Positions 27,602 to 36,370 of a DNA stretch of 64,000 nt are shown here, one piece after another. Each line of letters starts with the position of its first letter. Position 1 is the stretch's first letter. Under the pieces are notes generated by a model. It saw only the letters and a list, made by a program, of their open reading frames with translations, was not told where the DNA came from and did not search any database. A program made the translations under genes and the position numbers. The DNA comes from Roseiflexus sp. (lineage in GTDB: Bacteria; Chloroflexota; Chloroflexia; Chloroflexales; Roseiflexaceae), in assembly GCA_025062325.1 (NCBI GenBank), contig JANXAL010000076.1, positions 1-64,000 of the forward strand, given 5' to 3'.

Positions 27602-29209
27602 CTACAGTTTCACCCGACCCAACTCCGCCTCCAGCCGCCGCACCAGGGTGCGCAGCGCCTTGATTCGCGCAAACCGCTTGTCCTCGGCTTCAATGATCGT
27701 CCACGGCGCGGCTGGCGTTGAGGTGCGCAGCAGCATCTCGTCTGCCGCCGCCTCGTACTGCGGCCACTTCTCGCGGTTGCGCCAGTCCTCCTCGGTCAGC
27801 TTCCAGGCTTTATATGGAATTGATTGCCGCTCCTCAAAACGCCGCAACTGCTCCTCGGGACTGAGGTGCAACCAGAATTTCACGACAATTGTACCAAACT
27901 CGACCAGTTGCCGCTCGAATTCGTTGATCTCGGCATAGGCGCGTTGCCACTCCTCTGGACGGGCAAACCCTTCGACGCGCTCCACCAACACCCTCCCGTA
28001 CCACGAGCGGTCGAAGATGGCGATCTGTCCACGCGGCGGCAACCGCCGCCAGAAGCGGTAGAGGTAATGGTGCGCTTTGTCCTCGCCGGTCGGTGCGGCA
28101 ATCGCATGCACCACATAACTGCGCGGATCGAGTTTCTCGGTGATGCGCTGGATCGTTCCCCCTTTTCCGGCGGCATCCCATCCCTCAAAGACCACCACGA
28201 CCGGACGCTTCTGCACATAGACCTGAAAGCCGAGGAGACGCAGTTTGGCTTGCAGCTTGTTGAGCTTTCGACTGTACTTCTGGGGATCGAGACGCTGGCT
28301 CAAATCAACGCGCCGGAGGATGCTGATGCCGGTCGGCAACGGCGAGACGCTTGCAGGTGGTCCATTGGGAGCGTCATTGCCGACTGGCGGCATCGGGCGC
28401 GCACCGCGGGTGCGCAACACATCGAGACTGCGGCGGAAGGACGTGCCGCGCGAGTCGAGCAGTTCTTCGCAGGCTTCGGCATTAGCCTCAATGACTGGTC
28501 GCCTCCCGATGCGCGCTTCGAGTGCGCTCAGGATCGCCTCGAACGCCGCCACGCGCGCGTAGCGCCCGCAGGTCGCCGGAATAATGATCCAGGGCGCATA
28601 CGGGGTGTCGGTGCGTGCAATCATGTCTTCGACCACATCGCGCACCCGTTCGTAGTGGCGATGTTGCCACAGGTCCTCCTCGGTCACCTGCCAGGCGGTC
28701 GTCTTGTCGCTGAGCAGCTTCTTGAACCGTCGCTTCTGCTCGCGCTGCGATATGTGCAGCCAGAACTTCAGGATGACAGCGCCATCATCGGCCAGTTGTC
28801 GCTCGAACGCTACAATATCCTCGCACCGCGCGCGCCAGTCGGCGACGCTCAGTTCGCGATGGATGCGCTCTTCGAGCACGTGGCGGTACCATGAGCGATC
28901 AAAAATGGCGATCTGACCATAACTCGGCGTTTTCAGCCAGAAGCGGTAGAGCCACGGGTACTGCATCTCATACGTGCGCGGCGGCGTGATTGAATAGACG
29001 CGCAGGCCGCGCGGATCGAGCCGTCGGGTAATGGCGCTGATCGTGCGCACTTTGGCGGCGCCAGCCCAGCCCTCGAAGGCGAACAGCGCCGGAATACGCG
29101 CCTCGAACAGCGCCTGTTCCATGTCGTAGAGACGCATCTGGAGATCAACAAGGCGCTGACGGTAATCGCGCTTGCTGAGCGAAAGCGTCAGATCGACCTG
29201 TTCGAGCAT
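27602..29209 (-). CDS. pap: Two-domain polyphosphate:AMP phosphotransferase (PPK2 class II)
   Basis: It probably phosphorylates AMP to ADP with polyphosphate. The 535 residues contain two tandem PPK2 domains. The C-terminal one has an intact Walker A (FEGWDAAGKGGTIQRITEKL) and lid/Walker B blocks (IAIFDRSWYGRVLVERVEG, KFWLHLSPEEQ). The N-terminal one has a degenerate loop (FEGWAGAAKVRT) but keeps IAIFDRSWYRHVLEERI. One degenerate and one active domain is the pattern known for class II PPK2. I chose the ATG at 29209, two bases after the glgA stop; the longer frame lies inside glgA. Sharing an operon with glycogen synthase links two energy-storage polymers. Confidence 0.88.
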   Translation of the reverse strand: MLEQVDLTLSLSKRDYRQRLVDLQMRLYDMEQALFEARIPALFAFEGWAGAAKVRTISAITRRLDPRGLRVYSITPPRTYEMQYPWLYRFWLKTPSYGQIAIFDRSWYRHVLEERIHRELSVADWRARCEDIVAFERQLADDGAVILKFWLHISQREQKRRFKKLLSDKTTAWQVTEEDLWQHRHYERVRDVVEDMIARTDTPYAPWIIIPATCGRYARVAAFEAILSALEARIGRRPVIEANAEACEELLDSRGTSFRRSLDVLRTRGARPMPPVGNDAPNGPPASVSPLPTGISILRRVDLSQRLDPQKYSRKLNKLQAKLRLLGFQVYVQKRPVVVVFEGWDAAGKGGTIQRITEKLDPRSYVVHAIAAPTGEDKAHHYLYRFWRRLPPRGQIAIFDRSWYGRVLVERVEGFARPEEWQRAYAEINEFERQLVEFGTIVVKFWLHLSPEEQLRRFEERQSIPYKAWKLTEEDWRNREKWPQYEAAADEMLLRTSTPAAPWTIIEAEDKRFARIKALRTLVRRLEAELGRVKL

Positions 29210-29211
29210 GG

Positions 29212-30744
29212 TCACCCTACTCCCCGTTTGCGTGCAATGGCATCGCGGTACAACTGCACATACTCCTTCGCACTGCGCTCCCACGAGAAGTCCTGCGCCA
29301 TCGCCCTCTGGATCATCTGCTGCATGTGGTGCGGTCGGTCGAAGTAGGTGCTGATCGCCCAACCGATGGTGTAGTAGACCGCATGAGCGCTCGGTTCATA
29401 GAACTTGAAGCCGGTGCCCTCGCCGGTGCGTTCGTCGTACTGCTGCACGGTATCTTCCAGCCCGCCGGTTGCACGCACAATCGGCAGCGTCCCGTAGCGC
29501 AGCGAGTACATCTGGTTCAGCCCACACGGCTCATAGCGCGACGGCATGGCAAAAAAGTCGCTGCCTGCCTCGATCCAGTGCGACAGTTGATTGTCATAGC
29601 CGATGAAACTGCCAATCCGACCAGGGAAACGCAGCGGCAGCAGACCATAGTATCCCTCCAGCCCCTTGTCGCCGGCGCCCAGGATGACGAACTGTACCAG
29701 CGCATTCTGCACCAGACCCTCAATCGCGCCTGCCAGCAGGTCAAGACCTTTCTGGTACGCGAGACGACTGACCACGCCCACGATTGGGATGTTGGGATTA
29801 GGCTCAAGTCCCATCCGCAATTGCAATTCGCGCTTGCAGATCGCCTTGCCCGCCAGGTTACTGGCGCTGTAGCGCGCCGGGATGAGCGGATCGGTCTCCG
29901 GGTTCCACTGCGTATAATCGACGCCGTTCAGGATGCCGCGGTAGGCACTGCCGCGGTCGTTCAGATACATCGCCAGCCCGTGCCCGCCTTCGGGGGTGCG
30001 CGTCTCGTTCGCATACGTCGGGCTGACCGTGTTGAGCATATCGGAGTACTGAATGCCGCCTTTGAGAAAATTGATCCGCCCGTGATCCTCGAACTTGTCG
30101 GGCGTGAAATTGCTCCATTGCAACCCCAGGTACGGGTAGTGGGACGCATCGTACACGCCCTGATAGGCGATATTGTGAATGGTCAGTACGCTAGCTGCGC
30201 CGCCAAGCACCGGATGGTTCCAGTGCCAGATTTTGAGGTACGCCGCTGCCAGCGCCGTTTGCCAGTCGTGGGCATGCACGATGTCAGGGCGAAAGCCCAT
30301 ATCAATGCAGAGTTGCAACCCAGCGCGAGTGAGGAACCCGAAACGACGCGGATTATCGGGATAATCGTTATAATTGGCATCGTGGTACAAGCCAGGACGC
30401 GCAAAATACTTCTCGAACTCGATGAAAAAGATCGGCACACCATCGTGCGTGGTCGTGTGAACGGCGCACCATTCTTCGGTGTCGCCCATCCAGACGCCCA
30501 TCGGCGCCAGGAACGGGCGAATATTGTAGCGTTCGCGGTTGATGATGCCATAGAGCGGCATGATAACAATTACGTCGTGCCCCAGCGCACGCAGCGCCTT
30601 CGGCAGCGAACCCACCACGTCCGCCAGTCCACCAGTCTTGGCAAACGGCGCGCATTCCGATGCGATCATGGCAATGCGCAGCGCCGGCCCCTCTTGTGGC
30701 GCAGAAGCGGCCTGCGCTGCACGGGTGCGTTTGGGTCGTGGCAT
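29212..30744 (-). CDS. glgA: Glycogen synthase (ADP/UDP-glucose type)
   Basis: It extends alpha-1,4-glucan chains. The 510 residues have a short basic leader (MPRPKRTRAAQ) and then the GT5 signature IAMIASECAPFAKTGGLADVVG with the KTGGL nucleotide-sugar loop. HAHDWQTALAA is also visible, as are VVSRLAYQKGLDLL and the GT-B acidic motif in MPSRYEPCGLNQMYSLRYG. It lies 15 nt after a zinc-ribbon gene and runs directly into the polyphosphate phosphotransferase. Confidence 0.95.
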   Translation of the reverse strand: MPRPKRTRAAQAASAPQEGPALRIAMIASECAPFAKTGGLADVVGSLPKALRALGHDVIVIMPLYGIINRERYNIRPFLAPMGVWMGDTEEWCAVHTTTHDGVPIFFIEFEKYFARPGLYHDANYNDYPDNPRRFGFLTRAGLQLCIDMGFRPDIVHAHDWQTALAAAYLKIWHWNHPVLGGAASVLTIHNIAYQGVYDASHYPYLGLQWSNFTPDKFEDHGRINFLKGGIQYSDMLNTVSPTYANETRTPEGGHGLAMYLNDRGSAYRGILNGVDYTQWNPETDPLIPARYSASNLAGKAICKRELQLRMGLEPNPNIPIVGVVSRLAYQKGLDLLAGAIEGLVQNALVQFVILGAGDKGLEGYYGLLPLRFPGRIGSFIGYDNQLSHWIEAGSDFFAMPSRYEPCGLNQMYSLRYGTLPIVRATGGLEDTVQQYDERTGEGTGFKFYEPSAHAVYYTIGWAISTYFDRPHHMQQMIQRAMAQDFSWERSAKEYVQLYRDAIARKRGVG

Positions 30745-30759
30745 GGGTGTGCTTCTCCT

Positions 30760-31830
30760 CTATCCTTCAATCATGGCGATCTGACTGCGGCGGAAGGCGA
30801 TCACGGCTCGACCGCCGCCATACGGATGTGCATCGCGCTCGAACACCGCTCCGTCGTACCCTTCACGATCAAGCCACCACTCGATGATCGCGTCTGTATT
30901 CATATCGAGACCAAGATCCGCCGCTTCCTGAACGATGCGCGGTTTGAGACGCTTCCAGGCAGTCGCGTCGCAGACGAGCGGACGAAACATCTGCACACGG
31001 CAGAGCTGCCCGACTGCGCCGCCGAGCCGCAGCCATGCGCCCAGCGGTGAGACTTCGAGCAGCGGAATGCCGCGCCCGACCGGGGTGCGCTGTTGTGCGC
31101 TGTTGGGCATGCGGAACAGCCCGTGAACTTCCCCCTGCCGCGCCCACGCTTCCGCCTCGCGTGCATTCATGCGGCGCACGGTCTCAGGGAAATCCGACAC
31201 GCGCCCAATGCGCGGCGGCGCCATGATCTGAATCTGCGGCACGGGCAGATCGAAACGCGGCGTAGACCCATCGACCCACCAGGCAGCCGCCACATCCATC
31301 GGCGGGTCGGCGCCGATCCGGTAGCGAAACCCGCGTCGGGTGCGTCCTTCATCGGCATGCGCCACAGCGCTAATCTGCACGATCAGGCGCAGGTTGTGCG
31401 CTGCCCCCGGCGCCGCGAACCACGTGCGCTCGACCACAAAGCGCACCAGCGTGCGGTTGACGCCCTCAGCAGCCCATTCCTGACCGCATTTCTTCCAGCC
31501 GTGTTCGACCAATCCGCTCCATCCGCCGACAATCGCGCGCAGCGGCGCATACACGGCGACGATATCATCAGGACCGGGCAACTCGGGCGCAAACCACAAC
31601 CCCGGTGGCGTCGCCCCTGACGACGGGAGTTTGACCGTGCCGCCAATCACTGCCTGGGCAGTGCGCGCATTCGCTAGGCGCACCGTGGGTCCGGTCGCCG
31701 CAGGAACGGTCTCTTCGCTGAGCGCAAACTGCTCAACCGGTTGACCGCACTCGATACAGAAGCGCGGCTCGCCGGGGGGCAGATCAGCGCCGCAAAAGGC
31801 GCAAAAACGCATCATAGTATGCGAGCTCAT
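30760..31830 (-). CDS. Zinc-ribbon protein of unknown function
   Basis: The 356-residue protein opens with a double-CxxC zinc ribbon (FCAFCGADLPPGEPRFCIEC) and a linker, then a beta-rich domain of about 280 residues with no recognised motif. It is the first gene of the glgA operon. Two ATG options exist (31830 and 31815). A TATAAT lies eight bases before the first, which would give an almost leaderless message, so I use 31830. Zinc-ribbon heads of this kind are common in Chloroflexota; a regulatory or scaffolding role in glycogen or polyphosphate storage is only inference. Confidence 0.72.
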   Translation of the reverse strand: MSSHTMMRFCAFCGADLPPGEPRFCIECGQPVEQFALSEETVPAATGPTVRLANARTAQAVIGGTVKLPSSGATPPGLWFAPELPGPDDIVAVYAPLRAIVGGWSGLVEHGWKKCGQEWAAEGVNRTLVRFVVERTWFAAPGAAHNLRLIVQISAVAHADEGRTRRGFRYRIGADPPMDVAAAWWVDGSTPRFDLPVPQIQIMAPPRIGRVSDFPETVRRMNAREAEAWARQGEVHGLFRMPNSAQQRTPVGRGIPLLEVSPLGAWLRLGGAVGQLCRVQMFRPLVCDATAWKRLKPRIVQEAADLGLDMNTDAIIEWWLDREGYDGAVFERDAHPYGGGRAVIAFRRSQIAMIEG

Positions 31831-31838
31831 ATATATTT

Positions 31839-31844
31839 ATTATA
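31839..31844 (-). promoter_or_regulatory. -10 box of the glgA operon, nearly leaderless
   Basis: Perfect TATAAT on the minus strand ends eight bases before the ATG at 31830. No -35 box stands out. Initiation would place the start codon at or within one to two bases of the RNA 5' end. Confidence 0.5.
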
Positions 31845-31967
31845 CGCTCTGGAAACCCGCATGGAGTCGACCCGGGCGACGATCAGGAGGTGCAGTCGTG
31901 AATTATCAGGACGTGTGAACACCTGGCGGTTCGATGCGCTCACCAAGGGTTTACGCAGTGTATGGAG

Positions 31968-32070
31968 CACACGGATTACACAGATCAAGACGGATGGATA
32001 CGGATCGGTTCTCTTCCACAACGGACGAATCCGCGCGAACCCGTTCCATCCGTGTGAATCCGCGTCCACA
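31968..32070. repeat. ACGGAT-type dispersed repeat
   Basis: Iterated ACGGAT/ATCCGT words form two imperfect inverted arms (CACGGATTACACAGATCAAG ... TCCATCCGTGTGAATCCGCG). The same family appears near 50.1, 54.2-54.4 and 55.7 kb. The gap 31845-31967 shows no gene. Confidence 0.65.
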
Positions 32071-32081
32071 TCCTGTCTCCT

Positions 32082-32603
32082 CTCACAGGTGTGGATTTTT
32101 TAGCAAGCCTTTACGTTGCATTGCCCATTTCGGGCAACAGGATACCCCAACTCCCCCTTCTCTCAAGAAGGGGGATGGGGGGATGCCAGCGCACCCCCAC
32201 CCTCTGCCCCCTCACAAGTGTAGATTTTTCTCAAGCCCTTATGTTGCATCGCCTGTTTTGAGCGCCAGGGTGTGCAACCTCCCCCTTCTCCCCTTATGGG
32301 AGAAGGGGGTAGGGGGGATGAGGGGGAAAAAGGCGTCGGGATGCCGAAAACGCCCCTCGCACCCGGAAAACTCTACCCTTAAGAGCCCCCTGCCCCTCCC
32401 CATCAAGGAGGGGGGGAGAAGCTCGCAAGTGTCGATTTTTGGGCAAGCCCTCATATTGCATCGCCCGGTTTGAGCGTCAGGATGCGTAAACTCCCCCTTC
32501 TCCCCTCGTGGGAGAAGGGGGAAAGGGGGATGAGGGGGAAAAAAGGGGCGTCAGGACGCGCACACACTCCCTTCACCCCTTGTGGGAGAAGGGGGGATGA
32601 GGG
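32082..32603. repeat. Array of three MITE-like repeats
   Basis: Copies begin at 32082, 32211 and 32422, each with a left end close to CTCACAAGTGTAGATTTTT. The middle one is complete (32211-32385, 175 bp) and ends AAAACTCTACCCTTAAGAG. Each contains the CTCCCCCTTCTCCCC...GGGAGAAGGGGG hairpin. The last is cut by the 3' end of the oxidoreductase gene. Head-to-tail stacking is clearest here. Confidence 0.78.
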
Positions 32604-32609
32604 GAAAGC

Positions 32610-33227
32610 CTACTCCTCCGCGTACCGTTCTTCCTTCCAGGGATCGGCGTTATTATGGTAACCGTAGCGCTCCCAGAAACCGGGGCGATCCTCAGCCATG
32701 AACTCAATGCCGCGCAGCCACTTGGCGCTCTTCCAAAAATACTTGCGCGGCGTCAGCAGGCGCAGCGGGTAACCATGCTCCGGCGTCAACTCCTTACCCT
32801 CATATTTGTACGCCAGCAGCGCATCGTCTTCCAACAGCACATCAAGCGGCACATTCGTCGTAAAGCCGTGCTCACAGTGCGCCATCACATACCTGGCAGA
32901 CGGCTTGAGCGGCGGGATGTGCTTAAGAAACTCTCTGAACTGCACGCCTTCCCAGTGGGTATCAAGCTTACTCCAGCGGGTCACGCAGTGGATATCAGTT
33001 GTAATCGCTATTGTCGGCAGAGCGCGGAACTCTGCAAAACTGAAGCGCGCCGGCGCCTCAATTTCACCCCAGACGCGCAGGTCCCAATCCTTTTCGACAT
33101 CGTGGTAGATCGGAACCTCGCCATAGTGAAGAACAGGAAACTTCTCCGTAACGTACTGACCAGGAGGCACACGATCGCGCTTATCGGGAGAAGTGCAGTC
33201 GCGCTTTTTCTTGAACAACTCAGACAT
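32610..33227 (-). CDS. Molybdopterin-dependent oxidoreductase (sulfite oxidase fold)
   Basis: The 205-residue protein is a single oxidoreductase molybdopterin-binding domain. The likely Mo-ligand Cys lies in TDIHCVTRWSKLD, and other blocks are FAEFRALPTI, AHCEHGFTTNVPLDVLL, HGYPLRLLTPRKYFWKSAKW and LRGIEFM. No signal or Tat peptide and no heme or dimerisation domain, so it is the minimal cytoplasmic form. The substrate is unknown. It follows a winged-helix-like gene by 14 nt. The 3' end is buried in a dispersed repeat. Confidence 0.88.
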   Translation of the reverse strand: MSELFKKKRDCTSPDKRDRVPPGQYVTEKFPVLHYGEVPIYHDVEKDWDLRVWGEIEAPARFSFAEFRALPTIAITTDIHCVTRWSKLDTHWEGVQFREFLKHIPPLKPSARYVMAHCEHGFTTNVPLDVLLEDDALLAYKYEGKELTPEHGYPLRLLTPRKYFWKSAKWLRGIEFMAEDRPGFWERYGYHNNADPWKEERYAEE

Positions 33228-33241
33228 ACTGCTCCAGACTT

Positions 33242-33634
33242 CTAGAAGCTCAGGCTTTCAAACGCGATACCCATCTGAACCGCCCGACGATAGGGCGCAT
33301 CTCCGGCTATCTCGCGCAGCGTGCGATGGATCAGATCACGCTCCAGCGGCTCGTTGTAGCACTGTATCAACCGCTGAATAGACTCTGCCAGGTCGCGTGA
33401 CGGGCAGAACGAATACACGGGACCATCCGGCGTGTTCGTTTCGCAAAGCACCCCGCTCTCCGCCAGTTCCCGCAGCGCCTCGCGCGTGCTCCAGATATCA
33501 CGGTAGATCCGGTCTGCCACCTGCGCAGCGGTGGCGCGCAAATGCTGATGCTCAGCAAACATAAGCACCAGTTGCAGTTTGAGAGGCGTATCGATCACTC
33601 CCTCAAGCAGCAAACGCACGCTCTGGTCGATCAT
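33242..33634 (-). CDS. Winged-helix-like protein, possible regulator
   Basis: The 130-residue helical protein has a helix-turn-helix-like middle (ATAAQVADRIYRDIWSTREALRELAESGVL) followed by a short beta hairpin (CETNTPDGPVYSF), the order of a winged helix. Clear AAGGAGG ribosome-binding site. It probably regulates the oxidoreductase gene it precedes in the same operon; no named family recognised. Confidence 0.6.
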   Translation of the reverse strand: MIDQSVRLLLEGVIDTPLKLQLVLMFAEHQHLRATAAQVADRIYRDIWSTREALRELAESGVLCETNTPDGPVYSFCPSRDLAESIQRLIQCYNEPLERDLIHRTLREIAGDAPYRRAVQMGIAFESLSF

Positions 33635-33893
33635 TGACCTGCCTCCTTATTGAACTAAGGGTCGCCAGCGACCTCACCCATCAGCGGCTTGCGCCAAAAA
33701 CAAAAACGCTTCCGCCGACGTCGGCTTCCTGCGCGCGTGGGAGGAGCCTCTCCGGGTCGGCTTCTCTCTTCACTTCGTCCCGTCGATTGTGGATTTTGTC
33801 ACAAGATACGTCTCAACCTTTTTTAGTATACTATAAAAGGCAGGCGATTGCTAGATGTTTTTCAGGCAAAAGTTTCCATCTCACAATCATGAG

Positions 33894-33923
33894 TTGACAT
33901 CCATCCACCTTTAGTGCTACCAT
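33894..33923 (+). promoter_or_regulatory. Promoter of the response-regulator gene
   Basis: TTGACA (33894-33899) and TACCAT (33918-33923) are separated by 18 bp. The rest of the gap 33635-33992 holds a 12-bp palindrome GCCGACGTCGGC (33714-33725) and an AT-rich TATAGTATACTATA-like stretch near 33826-33839 that might act as a -10 region in either direction. No gene is seen there. Confidence 0.5.
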
Positions 33924-33992
33924 CCATTGAACAGACGGTGCATTTGTTCGATGGCGCCGTATGTGCAGCGCGCCTGTGAAGGGGGACATGCT

Positions 33993-34793
33993 ATGAGCCA
34001 GTCAGAGCGGATACTGCTGGTTGATGATGAAGCCAATATTCGGCTGACGCTGGGCGCAATGCTGACCCGCGCTGGCTATGAGGTGACGACTGCTTCCAGC
34101 GGCGCCGAAGCGATTGCGCTCCTTGACGAGCAAACGTTCGATCTCTTGATTGTTGATCTTAAGATGCCCGGCATTGATGGGATGCAAGTTGTGGCAGCCG
34201 CCCGCACCCGTCATCCCGATACGGCAGTCATCATTCTGACAGGGCACGGCTCGCTCGAAACCGCCATCGAAGGGTTGCGCTACGGCATCTTCGACTATTT
34301 GTTGAAGAACACCGAGCCGTCGCAGGTGCTTGAGCGCGTTCGAGCGGCGTTGCAGGCGCATGCTGCCGAGAAGCGCCGCCGCGATCTGCTGAATGCGGTC
34401 GATGCGGCGGTTCAGGAGTTGCGCGGCTCCGTCGCTGCCACGGTTGAGACGCCGCCAGCACCGCAAGCGGAGCGCACAATTGTTATTGGTCAGTTGCAGC
34501 TTGACACATGGCGTCAGGTCGCCACTCTTGGCGGGCGCACGCTGGCGCTGACGCCAACCGAGTTCCGCGTGCTGCTCTGCCTTGCGGAGCACGCCGGTAC
34601 GATGCTATCGTACAGCCAGCTCGTCAAGTGCGCTCAGGGGTACGACGCCAGCGACCTGGAGGCGGGTGAGTTGATCAAACCCCACATCCATCACCTGCGC
34701 CAGAAATTGGAGCCCGACCCCAGTTCGCCGCGCTATATCCTCAACGTGCGCGGGAAAGGGTATCTCCTTGCAATCAACAATGAACCATCCTGA
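33993..34793 (+). CDS. OmpR-type response regulator
   Basis: The 266-residue protein has a receiver domain (residues 1-120) with the acidic pair in LLVDDEAN, phospho-acceptor Asp55 in LLIVDLKMPG, the Thr in IILTGHG and the switch Lys in DYLLKNTEP, where the usual KP is KN. A helical linker (about 120-165) precedes a winged-helix DNA-binding domain (LTPTEFRVLLCLAEHAG ... IKPHIHHLRQKLE ... ILNVRGKGYLL). The ATG follows AGGGGG. No histidine kinase is adjacent, so it is an orphan here. Confidence 0.9.
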   Translation: MSQSERILLVDDEANIRLTLGAMLTRAGYEVTTASSGAEAIALLDEQTFDLLIVDLKMPGIDGMQVVAAARTRHPDTAVIILTGHGSLETAIEGLRYGIFDYLLKNTEPSQVLERVRAALQAHAAEKRRRDLLNAVDAAVQELRGSVAATVETPPAPQAERTIVIGQLQLDTWRQVATLGGRTLALTPTEFRVLLCLAEHAGTMLSYSQLVKCAQGYDASDLEAGELIKPHIHHLRQKLEPDPSSPRYILNVRGKGYLLAINNEPS

Positions 34794-34800
34794 AGTTCAT

Positions 34801-34841
34801 CGGGACGCGGCGCGCCTCAACCGTAGCGCCGCCGCGCCCCG
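34801..34841. terminator. Hairpin between convergent genes
   Basis: CGGGACGCGGCG and CGCCGCCGCGCCCCG form an interrupted GC stem between the response regulator and the converging aminotransferase. A short ATCGTCTTT follows on the plus strand, so termination of the regulator message is plausible. Confidence 0.5.
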
Positions 34842-34848
34842 ATCGTCT

Positions 34849-35937
34849 TTAGAGCAGCGACGCCAGGCGACGCACCCCCTCATCGATCTGCTGCGGCGTC
34901 ACAGCGCAGAATGGCAATCGCACGAAGCGCTCACCATCCGGCGCCGGACCTTCGTCGGGATCGGCGAAGAATGCCTGCCCTTCGGTCAGCACCAGACCGA
35001 TCTCCTTTGCGCGGGCGACGAGGTTGCGGGTATTGGCATCTGCTGGCAGGGTGACGCTCACAAAGAAGCCGCCATCCGGTTCAGAAGCGACAACGCCTTT
35101 CAGATAGCGTCGCACGGCGCTCATCATTGCTTCCCAGCGCGGTCGGTACAGTTCCTTCAGACGCTCAATGTTCGGCGCCATCCAACCGCGCCGGATGAAC
35201 TCGGCAACTGCAGCCTGCGTCGGCAGCACTGGCGACAGGTAAGTGTTCTCGCCTTCTTTCGTCACCGCTGCTACCAGTGACGATGGTGCAACCATATACC
35301 CGACCCGCATACCGGGGCTGAGGAGTTTGCTGAACGACGTGATCGTGATAACCCGGCTCGGATTGATCTCGCGCATCATCGGCACGCTTTCGCCCCGGTA
35401 GCGCAGCAGGCGGTAGGGAATATCCTCAATCACCCAGAATCCGTACCGTTCGGCAATCTCCAGGATGGCGCGTCGTTTCTCCAGAGATGTCGTGACGCCA
35501 GCCGGATTCTGGAAGTCGGGCACAGTGTAGAGGAACGCCGGCGTCTGACGCTTGACCTCGGCTTCCAGGCGCATGACGTCGAGCCCGTCCGCTTCAAGAG
35601 GAATGCCGACAACCCGCGCACCGCGCCGCCGGAATGTTGTGATAGCGCGATCATAACTGGGCTGCTCCGTGAGGACGGTCATGCCAGGGCGAACCAGATG
35701 CGCTGCCAGCAGATCCTGCAGTTGCAGCGATCCATTGGCAACCATAATTTCGTTGTCTTTGACCCCGTACTCGGCGGCGAGCAACGACCGCAACGGCGCG
35801 TAGCCAGCTTGCTGACCGTACTGCAACACGACTGCCGCATCGCTTTCGACCGCCGCTGCCAAACATTCGGCGATCTGCGCTGTCGGAAATGCTTCGGTTG
35901 GCGGAACGCCCCGGGTGAAAACGATTGTGTCTTGCAT
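34849..35937 (-). CDS. PLP-dependent class I/II aminotransferase
   Basis: The 362-residue fold-type I enzyme resembles the MocR-domain/2-aminoadipate aminotransferase group without an HTH. Motifs: YGQQAGYAPLRSLLA, VANGSLQLQDLLA, FLYTVPDFQNPAGVTTS, EDIPYRLLRY and the PLP lysine in TSFSKLLSPGMRVGYM. Clear AAAGGAAGG ribosome-binding site. The substrate cannot be assigned; the nearest family enzymes act on aminoadipate, aromatic or branched-chain amino acids. Confidence 0.88.
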   Translation of the reverse strand: MQDTIVFTRGVPPTEAFPTAQIAECLAAAVESDAAVVLQYGQQAGYAPLRSLLAAEYGVKDNEIMVANGSLQLQDLLAAHLVRPGMTVLTEQPSYDRAITTFRRRGARVVGIPLEADGLDVMRLEAEVKRQTPAFLYTVPDFQNPAGVTTSLEKRRAILEIAERYGFWVIEDIPYRLLRYRGESVPMMREINPSRVITITSFSKLLSPGMRVGYMVAPSSLVAAVTKEGENTYLSPVLPTQAAVAEFIRRGWMAPNIERLKELYRPRWEAMMSAVRRYLKGVVASEPDGGFFVSVTLPADANTRNLVARAKEIGLVLTEGQAFFADPDEGPAPDGERFVRLPFCAVTPQQIDEGVRRLASLL

Positions 35938-36008
35938 GGTCCTTCCTTTGGTTAAGAGATCACCACTCGAGATTGTGAAGAATTTTACAACACATCCGCC
36001 TAGACGTG

Positions 36009-36014
36009 TATACT
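36009..36014 (+). promoter_or_regulatory. Extended -10 promoter for the DUF2892 gene
   Basis: GTGTATACT gives an extended -10 (TGN plus TATACT). A TTTACA lies 19 bp upstream (about 35984-35989). Confidence 0.45.
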
Positions 36015-36086
36015 AGAAGCGTCGGTTCTTTGTGATGAACCGCACAAGGTTGCCGTCAATCAACGACATCCTAGAAGGGGGACATC

Positions 36087-36302
36087 GTGCTGCCTGTCAA
36101 TGAAAGCGTCTTTGATCGCGACATTCGTCTCGGCGTCGGGTTGTTGCTGTTCCTGTTCGGCTTCTTCGGTCTGACCGGCATCTGGCAGATTGCGCTCACA
36201 GTCATCGCCGTGTTGTTGATCATCAGCGCGGTCACCGGTTTTTGCCCGCTCTATGCGCTGCTCCACGTCAACACCGCATCCTCCGGACGCGGCGACAAGT
36301 GA
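36087..36302 (+). CDS. DUF2892 (YgaP-like) small membrane protein
   Basis: The 71-residue protein opens with NESVFDRDIRLGVGLLLFLFGFFGL, then IWQIALTVIAVLLIISAVTGFCPLYALL: two membrane segments and the terminal FCPLYAL, all typical of DUF2892, the membrane part of YgaP. No rhodanese domain here. The start is GTG, preceded by GAAGGGGG. Confidence 0.85.
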   Translation: MLPVNESVFDRDIRLGVGLLLFLFGFFGLTGIWQIALTVIAVLLIISAVTGFCPLYALLHVNTASSGRGDK

Positions 36303-36370
36303 CACTGCAACCTCCACGGAGAGGTGAAGGGGGGCGCATGCCCTCCTTTTATTCTGCTCCGAGGAGCCCT

